Shown here: positions 18,987 through 27,272 of the stretch, piece after piece
Layout: each line of letters begins with the position of its first letter
Numbering within the stretch: the stretch's first letter is position 1
Assembly: GCA_017503235.1 (NCBI GenBank)
Contig: JAFVTL010000033.1
Coordinates: forward strand, 1-32,385
DNA length: 32,385 nt
DNA from: Bacteroidaceae bacterium
Lineage (GTDB): Bacteria; Bacteroidota; Bacteroidia; Bacteroidales; Bacteroidaceae
Direction: 5' to 3'
The notes under the pieces: model-generated
What the model saw: the letters and a program-made list of their open reading frames with translations, nothing else
Told to the model about the DNA's origin: nothing
Database searches by the model: none
Translations under genes and position numbers: made by a program

Positions 18987-19014
18987 GAAAACTGAAAACT
19001 GAAAACCGAAAACC
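18987..19014. repeat. Four tandem 7-bp units (GAAAACY)
   Basis: GAAAACT, GAAAACT, GAAAACC, GAAAACC, uninterrupted. On the other strand they read like the TTTCAGT units of the left arm at 18694-18730, so this looks like part of the same mosaic element. Confidence 0.75.
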
Positions 19015-19055
19015 GGACAATGAAGGTACAATGGATACTAATGGTAAAAAAAGAA

Positions 19056-20360
19056 CTATCGCTTATATCGTTTCTTTAATGAAAAGTCAAACCGGAGTCC
19101 TCCATTGGGACGATTCATCACAGTGATTGAGCCCTCGTGAAACTGTACGGCATGCTTGACAATAGCAAGCCCAAGACCTGTACCACCTTTTTGGCGGGAG
19201 CGGCCTTTGTCTACCCGATAAAAACGTTCAAAAAGACGAGGTAATTGTTTATCTTGAACCCCTTTACCGTCATCTTCGAATCGGATGCGGCACATTTCAT
19301 CGTTATTCTCAAGTAAAGTTATATAGATGTTTTTCCCTTCTGAATAGGCAATGGCATTCTCTGTAAGATTGCGAAAGATGGAACCTATCAAGGACAGATT
19401 TCCTTCGACAACGACCTTTTCACTGAAATGAGTATGCAGTGTCAAACGTTCATCGTCGGGCATAACCTCCAGTTCCTTATCCACTTCATTGATTATATCG
19501 TTGATGACAACCGGTTCTTTGCTGATTAGAGCACTTCCATCCTCCATGCGTGTGATGAGCGAGACATCATTCAACAAGCGGCGAAGGCGTTCGTTGTGCA
19601 TGTAACATCGTCCAATCAACTCCTGCCGTTTCTCGTCGCTCAGGCTGATACCTGAAAGCAAGGTTTCAAGACACACTTGAATGGAGGCGACTGGTGTCTT
19701 CAGTTCGTGGTTGATATTGTTGGTGAGCTGTCGTTTGAGGCGACTCTTCTCTTGCTCGGATTCATAACGATTGACACGCTCAATATCTTTACCGAGTTTC
19801 CGAGTGGTAAAATAGGCCAGGATACTCATTACGAGAGTGATTGAAATCATTATAATAAGGAATGTCCAGTCGGCTTCAAGCAAGTCGTTCAGTGTGCTTG
19901 AATACGGGATGGCCGTACGAACAATGGCTCTTTCGCCTCGTGTTGCCGAATAGAAGTATTCGCGTCCGTCGCTTGTAGATTGGCGTCCGATATGATATCC
20001 GGTGCCCTTACGCAATGCTTCTGCTATCTCCGGCCGGTTGCGATGATTGTCCAGCGAATCCAACGAAATGATATTGTCATAGACAACAGCTCCCGAAAGG
20101 GTGATAAGAGATACTCTCAAGTCCTCAAACGGCTTATCGTGCGACTCAATACATTCCTCATAGGATTCTCCATCCTCAATAGCCGTAAGCAGATGGCGAT
20201 TGTATTGTTGCAATTGAGCACTTAGAAACTCTGATTTGTATTCTTTCTCCCGTACATATTGGAAGCCGATAAAACAGCAAACAATCACCCACGAAAACGC
20301 AATGAGTTGCAGAAACAACTGCTTGTGAAATGACAATTTAATCGCGGAAGCCATAACCAA
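19056..20360 (-). CDS. PhoR-like membrane sensor histidine kinase
   Basis: A 434-aa kinase with two membrane helices (about residues 15-36 and 167-186) enclosing a periplasmic domain of about 130 aa. HisKA is NNINHELKTPVASIQV with phospho-acceptor H218. The ATPase domain has NLTENAIAYS, FEDDGKGVQ, LFERFYRVDKGRSRQKGGTG and GLGLAIVKHAVQFH. It overlaps the response-regulator gene by 23 bp, so the two are translationally linked. Divergence from a Na/Pi cotransporter gene and closeness to the pst operon suggest it senses phosphate status. This is context-based, because the kinase domain itself is generic for the PhoR/ResE type. Confidence 0.88.
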   Translation of the reverse strand: MVMASAIKLSFHKQLFLQLIAFSWVIVCCFIGFQYVREKEYKSEFLSAQLQQYNRHLLTAIEDGESYEECIESHDKPFEDLRVSLITLSGAVVYDNIISLDSLDNHRNRPEIAEALRKGTGYHIGRQSTSDGREYFYSATRGERAIVRTAIPYSSTLNDLLEADWTFLIIMISITLVMSILAYFTTRKLGKDIERVNRYESEQEKSRLKRQLTNNINHELKTPVASIQVCLETLLSGISLSDEKRQELIGRCYMHNERLRRLLNDVSLITRMEDGSALISKEPVVINDIINEVDKELEVMPDDERLTLHTHFSEKVVVEGNLSLIGSIFRNLTENAIAYSEGKNIYITLLENNDEMCRIRFEDDGKGVQDKQLPRLFERFYRVDKGRSRQKGGTGLGLAIVKHAVQFHEGSITVMNRPNGGLRFDFSLKKRYKR

Positions 20361-21039
20361 AGCCTGAACGGGTAACTATATAGGAGCCATAAGCTCCAAT
20401 CTTTGAACGCAGACGGGTGATGTTTACATCAATGGTACGATCGAGTACAACCACTTCTTCGCTCCATACGCGATTCAAGATTTGCTCACGCGAACATATC
20501 TTTCCTCGATGTTGTATCAAGTAGGCCAACAACTCGAATTCCTTTCGTGTGAGTTTCACCTCAACATCGTCTATGGTGCAATGCTTAAACTCCAAATCGA
20601 GACACAAGCCATCCACCTTTAGTATATTGGATTTTTCGGCAGACAAGTTGTTGGTATTCTTTTGCAGAGATGTGCGACGCAAAACACTTTTGACACGTGC
20701 AATGACGTTTCTGATGGTATAAGGTTTCACGATGTAATCGTCGGCTCCCAAATTCAAGCCCATTACCATATCATCTTCAGTATCGCGTGCCGTACAGAAA
20801 ATAATAGGAATATCGGCAGTCATTACGTTAGCCTTCAACATCTTTGCCATCTTTATACCACTAATTTCACCCATCATGATATCAAGCAGAATCAGTGAAT
20901 AAGAATGAAGGTCGTAGGTCAATGCCTGCTCCGCACTTAGAGCTACATCCACATCGTAGCCCTCGTTCTCCAGATTGAGTTTCAAGACCTCACATAGAGT
21001 CTCCTCATCGTCCACTATCAATATACGCTTCGCTGCCAT
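20338..21039 (-). CDS. PhoB-like OmpR-family response regulator
   Basis: A 233-aa DNA-binding regulator. The receiver domain has ILIVDDEETL, phospho-acceptor D53 (LILLDIMMGEISG), the conserved T (FCTARDTEDD) and K (ADDYIVKPY). The C-terminal winged helix includes LTRKEFELLAYLIQHRGKICSREQIL and a recognition helix region RTIDVNITRLRSKIG. The start was set at ATG 21039, because an in-frame ATG at 21063 overlaps the -7 box at 21061-21068. It overlaps the kinase gene by 23 bp. It is the obvious candidate to bind the three direct-repeat boxes at 21161, 23096 and 27207. No such box is seen in its own promoter. Confidence 0.9.
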   Translation of the reverse strand: MAAKRILIVDDEETLCEVLKLNLENEGYDVDVALSAEQALTYDLHSYSLILLDIMMGEISGIKMAKMLKANVMTADIPIIFCTARDTEDDMVMGLNLGADDYIVKPYTIRNVIARVKSVLRRTSLQKNTNNLSAEKSNILKVDGLCLDLEFKHCTIDDVEVKLTRKEFELLAYLIQHRGKICSREQILNRVWSEEVVVLDRTIDVNITRLRSKIGAYGSYIVTRSGFGYGFRD

Positions 21040-21060
21040 ATACTTATTATTATTGTCATG

Positions 21061-21068
21061 CAAATTTA
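21061..21068 (-). promoter_or_regulatory. -7 box of the two-component operon
   Basis: On the minus strand it reads TAAATTTG, a perfect TAnnTTTG box, 21 nt upstream of ATG 21039. It decides the start codon, since an ATG at 21063 would lie upstream of the transcript start. Confidence 0.6.
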
Positions 21069-21160
21069 CAGAGATTTTCCAAGCCCTGTTACACCTTTGG
21101 CAAGATTTAATAAAAATGTAATATTTACCCGTCTTCCGCTTTTAATCAAATCCTAATTGT

Positions 21161-21197
21161 TTTGAAACATTTATGAAACAATTTCACAATACTTTTG
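21161..21197 (+). promoter_or_regulatory. Putative Pho box and -7 box, Na/Pi cotransporter gene
   Basis: TTTGAAACATTTATGAAAC (21161-21179) holds two TGAAAC half-sites at 21163 and 21174, exactly 11 bp apart. TACTTTTG at 21190-21197 begins after a 10-nt gap. The box covers the -33 position, as expected for an activator site that replaces that element. The same layout recurs at 23096 and 27207. Confidence 0.8.
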
Positions 21198-21218
21198 TAA
21201 TCGAAAAGTTATATTGTT

Positions 21219-22955
21219 ATGGGTATATTACAAATATTCACATTATTGGGAGCATTGGGTATGTTCCTTTACGGAATGAATCTTATGAGTTCCGGACTGC
21301 AAAAGGCTGCAGGTGAGAGATTAAGAAGTTTCTTGTCGGCTATGACATCCAATCCCTTTAAAGGGGTTATGACCGGATTGGGAATAACGACAATCATACA
21401 GTCTTCATCGGCAACCACGGTAATGGTTGTCAGCTTTGTCAATGCCGGTCTTTTGACCCTTGCACAAGCTATCGGGGTTATCATGGGGGCTAACATTGGT
21501 ACAACGGTTACAGCATGGATGGTTTCATGGCTGGGTTTTAAAGCTGACATCTCAATCCTTGCAGTGCCGTTGATGTTGTTTGGCTTCCTTTTTTCCAACT
21601 CCAAGAAAGACCAGCGCAAGAATATCGGTGAGCTGATAGTAGGTTTTTCACTGTTATTCCTCGGGCTCTCATTTATGAAAGAGTCGGTACCCGACTTAAG
21701 AGAAACTCCACAAGTCTTGGAGTTTGTAAGCACATGGTCGTCACATGGTTTCGGTTCTGTCCTATTATTCCTTGCTTTCGGCACCATACTGACTCTTGTG
21801 TTGCAATCCTCCTCTGCAACCATGGCCATTACACTTATCATGCTGAGCATGGGTTGGATACCGTTCAATATGGCTTGTGCCATGGTACTTGGTGAAAACA
21901 TTGGAACGACCATTACCGCAAACATTGCAGCATCTGTCGGAAACACGCTGGCAAAACGTGCGGCTCTGTCACACACCATATTCAATGTATTCGGTGTCAT
22001 GTGGGCATTGATTCTCTACAAGCCCTTTTTGCAATTGGTCGGAATCATTACTGAGAGTCTGTTCAGCTTGCCCAATCCGGCAGCAGAAGGTTTTGTGGTG
22101 ACGGAATCTACTTCACCCGAAGGAACGGCAGCCCTGTATGGTTTGTCCATGTTGCATACCGTCTTTAACCTGACCAACACCTTGTTGTTGGTTTGGTTTA
22201 CCAAGTGGATTGCTCAAGCTGTAAGCTGGATAATACCCACTCCTAAGAATCAGGAAAAGGAAGTGTTCAGACTTCAATACATATCAGCAGGCCCTCTCTC
22301 GACTCCTGAATTATCTGTAGGACAGGCTTTCGACGAAATCATCCATTTTGCGAAAATTTCAAAGAATGGAGCCATGTATGCACAGAGCGCAATCAACGAA
22401 GCCGATACCGACAAGTTTGAGGAATACAGAGAGAAGCTCGTGAAATATGAAGAGATTTCAGACCGCATAGAGTACGAAATTGCCACATTCCTGAATGGAG
22501 TGTCAACAGAAGAAATCAGCGAAAGCACCTCTATAAAGATAAAGGCCATGTACAAGATTATCGGTGAATTGGAATCATTGGGCGATTCTGGTGAAACCAT
22601 CAGCCGTATTCTGTCAAGAAAGAATATACACAAGAAACAATTCGATTCGGATACCATCAAGAATCTCAATATGATGGCAGATGCCGTAGGCGATGCGTAT
22701 GATGTCATGATTGCTAATTTGACAGCTGCCGGTAAGGGTGAATTGACCGACATTTCAAATGCCTATAATGCCGAAGACCGTCTGAATACGTTGAGAAACA
22801 ATCTTCGGGATGCAGTCATTGAAGATATAGAAAACGACAGCAAGAATTATCAGACAAGTGTGTATTATATGGACATTGTCAATACTTACGAGCACATGGG
22901 TGACTTTATGATTAATGTGTCTCAAGACCTTGAGAGAGGGTTTATACATAGATAA
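21219..22955 (+). CDS. Na+/phosphate cotransporter with C-terminal PhoU-like domain
   Basis: Inner-membrane sodium-driven phosphate carrier of the NptA/YjbB type. It has 578 aa. Two inverted Na_Pi repeats are visible: QSSSATT at residue 61 with GANIGTT, and QSSSATM at residue 196 with GENIGTT. Eight or more hydrophobic helices lie in the first 345 residues. Residues about 365-570 form a helical, charged PhoU-like tail, probably regulatory. It is divergent from the two-component operon, preceded by a putative Pho box, and followed by a strong terminator, so it is a single-gene unit. Induction under phosphate limitation is inferred from the box and context. Confidence 0.93.
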   Translation: MGILQIFTLLGALGMFLYGMNLMSSGLQKAAGERLRSFLSAMTSNPFKGVMTGLGITTIIQSSSATTVMVVSFVNAGLLTLAQAIGVIMGANIGTTVTAWMVSWLGFKADISILAVPLMLFGFLFSNSKKDQRKNIGELIVGFSLLFLGLSFMKESVPDLRETPQVLEFVSTWSSHGFGSVLLFLAFGTILTLVLQSSSATMAITLIMLSMGWIPFNMACAMVLGENIGTTITANIAASVGNTLAKRAALSHTIFNVFGVMWALILYKPFLQLVGIITESLFSLPNPAAEGFVVTESTSPEGTAALYGLSMLHTVFNLTNTLLLVWFTKWIAQAVSWIIPTPKNQEKEVFRLQYISAGPLSTPELSVGQAFDEIIHFAKISKNGAMYAQSAINEADTDKFEEYREKLVKYEEISDRIEYEIATFLNGVSTEEISESTSIKIKAMYKIIGELESLGDSGETISRILSRKNIHKKQFDSDTIKNLNMMADAVGDAYDVMIANLTAAGKGELTDISNAYNAEDRLNTLRNNLRDAVIEDIENDSKNYQTSVYYMDIVNTYEHMGDFMINVSQDLERGFIHR

Positions 22956-22978
22956 CACCTTATTATTACATTTCAGAC

Positions 22979-23018
22979 ATCGTGCCGTTCTTACAATTAA
23001 GAACGGCACGATTTTTTT
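22979..23018 (+). terminator. Rho-independent terminator after Na/Pi cotransporter
   Basis: A perfect 14-bp stem (22979-22992 with 22999-23012), loop ACAATT, and a run of seven T. The stem is GC-rich (CGTGCCGTTCTT). Confidence 0.92.
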
Positions 23019-23095
23019 ATGACTATTATTTGTAATAGTGAATGCAACTCAGAATAATTCCTTTTGAAATAGGTTTTTAATAAATGCTCATTTTT

Positions 23096-23132
23096 TTTGA
23101 AATCTTTATGAAATCATACCGCGATACCTTTG
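23096..23132 (+). promoter_or_regulatory. Putative Pho box and -7 box, TonB receptor/phosphatase operon
   Basis: TTTGAAATCTTTATGAAAT (23096-23114) has TGAAAT half-sites at 23098 and 23109, 11 bp apart, then a 10-nt gap and TACCTTTG at 23125-23132. An isolated extra TTTTGAAAT lies at 23062-23070. The spacing is identical to the boxes at 21161 and 27207. Confidence 0.8.
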
Positions 23133-23165
23133 CGGTGTCAAATTTAAATTTAATAAACGAAAAAA

Positions 23166-26015
23166 ATGAAGACAATGTTGAAAACAATTTTATCATTATT
23201 GTTGATGGTAGGATTTAGTCAAGCAATCTATGCAGAAAACAAAATTCCAGAACCCAAAAACGGAGCCATCAGTGGGCGAGTAATCGACAATGCACAACAA
23301 ACCTTGCCTGGAGCTTCTATCTACATTGAGAAGTTGCATACAGGAGTTATCAGCGACATCGATGGCTTTTACTCATTGCCAAATCTGGAACCCGGCGAGT
23401 ATATTGTTAAAGTGACTTATGTGGGTTATGAACCCATAGAAATGAAACTGACAGTGCCTGAAGGAAAGACCTTGGAATATGATATTGTAATGAACGAAGG
23501 TATCGAACTGCAACAAATAGAAGTAAAAGGAGCCTTCCAAGGACAAAAACGGGCAGTGAATATGCAGAAGAATGCAATGGGGGTAAAAAATGTAGTTTCT
23601 GCCGATCAAGTAGGAAAATTCCCGGATTCTAATATCGGCGATGCCCTTAAACGTATCAATGGTATCAATGTGCAATATGATATGGGTGAGGCCCGCTTCG
23701 GTCAGGTAAGAGGTACCAGTGCCGACTTGACTTCCGTGACCGTGAACGGAAACCGTATACCTTCGGCCGAAGGAGATACGCGTAACGTACAGCTTGACTT
23801 GATACCAGCCGACATGGTACAAACTATCGAAGTGAGCAAAGTGGTTACCAGTGATATGGATGGCGATGCTATTGGGGGAGCCATCAACCTTGTGACAAAG
23901 AATACACCTTATAAAAGAGTGTTGAATGCAACCGCAGGAAGCGGATACAATTGGGTCGCCGATAAGATGCAGCTCAACTTGGGCTTGACATATGGTGACC
24001 GTTATTTCGATGATAAATTAGGTGTGATGTTGGCAGCAAGCTATCAGAATGCACCGGGTGGAGCAGACAATGTGGAGTTTGAATACGATGTGGATGACGA
24101 TGGAAAGGTTTATCTCGACAAGGCCGAAATGCGTCAGTATTATGTCACCCGTGAACGCCAAAGCTATTCGTTGGCTGCCGATTATCAGTTCAATCCCAAT
24201 AATAAGATATCGTTCAAAGGGATGTACAATCGCCGAAGCGATTGGGAGAACCGTTATCGCATCACTTACAAGAAATTGAACGATGCACCTTCCAAGCAAT
24301 CCATCGTATTGCAGACCAAAGGTGGTTTAGACGACAATCGGAATGCTCGTTTGGAATTGCAACAGACAATGGACTTCACCCTCGATGGGGAACACTCCTT
24401 CGGACGATTGAATATGGATTGGGCAGCTTCCTATTCACGAGCTACCGAAGACCGTCCAGACGAACGTTACTTCGGGGTGGCGATGAAGGGAAAGAAGAAT
24501 GAGGACTATTTCAGTGGCTTGCAATTCGTGAACGCCGGTGGACGCAATCCTTATCCGAATAAAGGCATCGGACAATTGAGTGGCTATGACTGGAGCATTG
24601 ACGAACTGACTAATTCTGATCAGGAAATCAGTGAAAATGAATGGAAGTTCCGCTTGAACTTCGAACTCCCTCTTAATCAAGGTCTTTATGCCAATAAACT
24701 TCGTTTCGGTGCCAAATACACCGACAAGTCGAAGGAGAAGGAAGTGCATTGCTTTGACTATATCGAACCCTACGAAGAAACGTACGATGAGGCTTGGATG
24801 AACCAACTGAACGGACAAATCCGTAGCGGATTCATGCCTGAAGGGAATTATCCTATAAATACTTCTTTCGTAACGAAAGAGTATCTGGGAAGTTTGACAA
24901 TGAATCCTACACAAGCAGGTGCATACGAACTTTATGAAGAAGCATCGGGTAACTACAAGGCCAGCGAAAAGATAACCAGTGCTTATTTGCGTTTCGACCA
25001 ACAGTTGGGTAGCAAGTTCGACATGGTGTTTGGCCTTCGCATGGAGCATACGGCACTGAACTATAACGGATTCAATTGGGTGGTAGATGATTTGGAAGAC
25101 GAACAGGGCCGATTGGAAGCCACCGGTGAAAAGAAGAATGATTATACCAACTGGTTGCCGAGCATCCTGATGAAGTACAACGCCACCGACGATTTGAAGT
25201 TCCGTGCTTCGTTCACCAAGACCTTGTCGCGTCCCAAGTATTCGGCGCTTGTGCCTTGCATCCATTACAACATCGCCGAGGAGGAAGCAAGATTCGGTAA
25301 TGCCAATCTAAAACCGACCACGTCCTATAACTTCGACCTCAGTGGTGAATACTATTTCGAGAGCGTGGGATTAGTGAGCCTAGGCTTCTTCTACAAGAAT
25401 GTGAAGGATGTCATTGCCGACGAGAAATGGAAATCGACCAACGACCCGAACATCCCGGCAGGTCTCCTGAACGAAGACGGAGAACCGGTGAAGTACGAAA
25501 TCACCAAGCCCGTCAATGCGTATGATGCCGACCTCTTCGGCTTGGAGTTCGCCTATCAGCGTGACTTCGGTTTCATCGCCCCGGCCTTGAAGTGCATCGG
25601 TTTCTATGGCACTTATACCTATACGCACAGCTCGACCAAGAACCACCGGTTCGAGCATCGCACGGTGGAAGAAGGCGAGGACATCAAGATGACCGGTTCG
25701 CCGGAACATACCGCCAATGCTTCGCTTTATTACGAGAAGAAGGGACTGAACGTGAGACTTTCCTATAACTTCGCATCCGAATTTGTGGATGAGTTCGGTA
25801 CCGTGGCTGCCCTTGACCGATATTATGACAAGGTGAACTACCTGGATGCCAATGCCAGCTATACCTTTGGCGACAAGTTCAAGACCACTTTCTATGTGGA
25901 AGCCAACAACCTCCTCAACCAACCCTTGCGCTATTATCAAGGCACGAAGGACAGAACGATGCAAGCAGAATATTATGGCGTTCGTCTGAATGCCGGAGTA
26001 AAAATTAACTTTTAA
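23166..26015 (+). CDS. TonB-dependent receptor of the phosphate island
   Basis: A 949-aa outer-membrane receptor. The signal peptide is at about residues 1-24 (LSLLLMVGFSQAIYA). A carboxypeptidase-regulatory-like domain covers about 35-115 (GAISGRVIDNAQQTLPGAS). The plug has KFPDSNIGDALKRINGINVQ and DMDGDAIGGAINLVTKNTP, which are typical of large FPDSN-type receptors. The barrel runs to a C-terminal ...YGVRLNAGVKINF. No SusD follows. Instead a secreted metallophosphatase starts 12 nt downstream, and the promoter carries the putative Pho box. The likely cargo is a phosphorylated organic compound or another phosphorus source, but the ligand is inferred only. Confidence 0.93.
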   Translation: MKTMLKTILSLLLMVGFSQAIYAENKIPEPKNGAISGRVIDNAQQTLPGASIYIEKLHTGVISDIDGFYSLPNLEPGEYIVKVTYVGYEPIEMKLTVPEGKTLEYDIVMNEGIELQQIEVKGAFQGQKRAVNMQKNAMGVKNVVSADQVGKFPDSNIGDALKRINGINVQYDMGEARFGQVRGTSADLTSVTVNGNRIPSAEGDTRNVQLDLIPADMVQTIEVSKVVTSDMDGDAIGGAINLVTKNTPYKRVLNATAGSGYNWVADKMQLNLGLTYGDRYFDDKLGVMLAASYQNAPGGADNVEFEYDVDDDGKVYLDKAEMRQYYVTRERQSYSLAADYQFNPNNKISFKGMYNRRSDWENRYRITYKKLNDAPSKQSIVLQTKGGLDDNRNARLELQQTMDFTLDGEHSFGRLNMDWAASYSRATEDRPDERYFGVAMKGKKNEDYFSGLQFVNAGGRNPYPNKGIGQLSGYDWSIDELTNSDQEISENEWKFRLNFELPLNQGLYANKLRFGAKYTDKSKEKEVHCFDYIEPYEETYDEAWMNQLNGQIRSGFMPEGNYPINTSFVTKEYLGSLTMNPTQAGAYELYEEASGNYKASEKITSAYLRFDQQLGSKFDMVFGLRMEHTALNYNGFNWVVDDLEDEQGRLEATGEKKNDYTNWLPSILMKYNATDDLKFRASFTKTLSRPKYSALVPCIHYNIAEEEARFGNANLKPTTSYNFDLSGEYYFESVGLVSLGFFYKNVKDVIADEKWKSTNDPNIPAGLLNEDGEPVKYEITKPVNAYDADLFGLEFAYQRDFGFIAPALKCIGFYGTYTYTHSSTKNHRFEHRTVEEGEDIKMTGSPEHTANASLYYEKKGLNVRLSYNFASEFVDEFGTVAALDRYYDKVNYLDANASYTFGDKFKTTFYVEANNLLNQPLRYYQGTKDRTMQAEYYGVRLNAGVKINF

Positions 26016-26027
26016 AAGAACAGAACA

Positions 26028-26963
26028 ATGAAAAGAATGACAACATGGGCCATCCTGCTGATGGCAACCCTTATCGCTTTTGCCCAAACTCCTGAACAAT
26101 GGGCTACCTTGAAGAAAGACATTAACTTCTTTCTCGCCAACGACCTTGGACGGAACGGATATTATGACCAGAAGCCCATCGCAGAACTGATGGGCGTGAT
26201 GGCCGAAGAAATCGGTCCCGAATGTGTGTTGGCTGCTGGTGACGTGCATCACTTCGATGGTGTGCAGAGCATCCATGATCCGTTGTGGATGACCAACTAT
26301 GAACTTATTTATAGCCATCCAGAACTGATGATCGACTGGCTCCCGATTTTGGGAAATCACGAATATCGGGGAAGTACACAGGCTGTGATGGACTATTCGG
26401 ACGTAAGCCGTCGTTGGGAGATGCCTGCCCGTTACTATACCCGTGTCTATGAAGAAGAAGGTACATCTATTCGTATCGTGATGGTAGATACCACTCCGTT
26501 GATGAGCAAGTATCGCGAAGAAAATCAGAAATACCCCGAAGCTTGTCTTCAAGACAATGAAAAGCAGTTGGCTTGGGTCGATTCTGTCTTGAATGTAGCA
26601 AAGGAAGATTGGGTGATAGTAGTAGGTCATCATCCAATCTTTGCTGAAACATCGAAGGATGAAAGTGAACGTCTGGATATGCAGAACACATTGGATAAGG
26701 TGCTTCGCAAGTATCCGAAAGTGGCGATGTATCTGTGCGGACATATCCACAATTTCCAACACATCCGCGTACCAGGCAGTTCAATAGATTATGTGGTCAA
26801 CTCATCAGCTTCACTCAGTCGTAAAGTCAAACCAATAGAGGGTACGCAGTTCTGTAGCCCCGAAACCGGTTTCTCGGTGATAGCTGCGAATGAGAAGGAA
26901 CTCTGCGTACATATGATAGATAAGAATGGCAATGTATTGCACACGATAAAGAGATGCAAATAA
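26028..26963 (+). CDS. Secreted TRAP-like (acid phosphatase) metallophosphoesterase
   Basis: Predicted periplasmic or surface phosphomonoesterase releasing phosphate. It has 311 aa with a signal peptide ending near FAQ (residue 20). The overall layout follows tartrate-resistant acid phosphatase: block 1 ANDLG (D39), block 2 GDVHHFDGV (D72), block 3 LGNHEY (N110, H111), block 4 VVGHHPIF (H201) and block 5 CGHIHNFQ (H239, H241). In purple acid phosphatases block 2 reads GDxxY, where Tyr binds ferric iron. Here that position is H75, so the metal centre or chemistry may differ. It lies 12 nt after the TonB receptor and is almost certainly co-transcribed with it. Confidence 0.88.
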   Translation: MKRMTTWAILLMATLIAFAQTPEQWATLKKDINFFLANDLGRNGYYDQKPIAELMGVMAEEIGPECVLAAGDVHHFDGVQSIHDPLWMTNYELIYSHPELMIDWLPILGNHEYRGSTQAVMDYSDVSRRWEMPARYYTRVYEEEGTSIRIVMVDTTPLMSKYREENQKYPEACLQDNEKQLAWVDSVLNVAKEDWVIVVGHHPIFAETSKDESERLDMQNTLDKVLRKYPKVAMYLCGHIHNFQHIRVPGSSIDYVVNSSASLSRKVKPIEGTQFCSPETGFSVIAANEKELCVHMIDKNGNVLHTIKRCK

Positions 26964-27206
26964 CTAAGGATTGTTCGGCTTCTATTAATAATATTAAAGC
27001 AGATGGAAAAAAGAAGAACAAAATCTAAGCCGTATTTCATTGAAATATAATGTCAGCGAACATTTGTGAATGAATAGTTGGGCTAAATAATGCTCCTTTT
27101 TTCTAAGATTTCCAATTTGGAGCATTTGATTCCTCTTGTTAGAAGTGATTTCTGACGAGGGGAATCATTTATAAGGGATGTTAGTATTTCACAAAAGCCT
27201 AATTAT
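26964..27206. other. Intergenic region with two imperfect hairpins
   Basis: No credible gene is seen. AATGCTCC (27089-27096) pairs with GGAGCATT (27119-27126) over a 22-nt loop. A second hairpin immediately follows: TGATTCC at 27127-27133 with GGAATCA at 27161-27167, and further partial pairing inside. Neither ends in a clean T-run. They may end the upstream transcript or protect its 3' end. The Pho box of the porin-pst operon follows. Confidence 0.5.
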
Positions 27207-27243
27207 TTTGAAACATTTATGAAACGTTTCCCCGATACTTTTG
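27207..27243 (+). promoter_or_regulatory. Putative Pho box and -7 box, porin-pstSCAB operon
   Basis: TTTGAAACATTTATGAAAC (27207-27225) is identical over 19 bases to the box at 21161. Half-sites start at 27209 and 27220. After a 10-nt gap comes TACTTTTG (27236-27243). The ATG at 27219 lies inside this box and upstream of the -7, so translation must start at 27273. Confidence 0.85.
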
Positions 27244-27272
27244 CAGTGTCTAATTTAAAGAGACAAAAGAAT

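Larger units (their letters stand above)
18602..19055. other. 454-base intergenic region between convergent genes
   Basis: Contains a strong terminator (18639-18680), a long inverted repeat made of 7-bp units (18694-18970), an A/T-only core (about 18770-18900) and a second block of tandem heptamers (18987-19014). No credible gene is seen. Confidence 0.8.

Noticed and set aside
20338-21063. Longer start of the response regulator at ATG 21063
   Set aside because: The ATG abuts and overlaps the -7 box at 21061-21068, so the transcript begins after it. Starting at 21039 puts the receiver motif at the usual place.
25380-26762. 460-aa open frame on the minus strand across the receptor/phosphatase junction
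   Set aside because: It spans two real plus-strand genes, has no recognisable domain, and has no promoter.
27219-27272. Upstream ATG giving the porin-like protein 18 extra residues
   Set aside because: The ATG is part of the second TGAAAC half-site and precedes the -7 box, so it is not in the mRNA. ATG 27273 gives a proper signal peptide.
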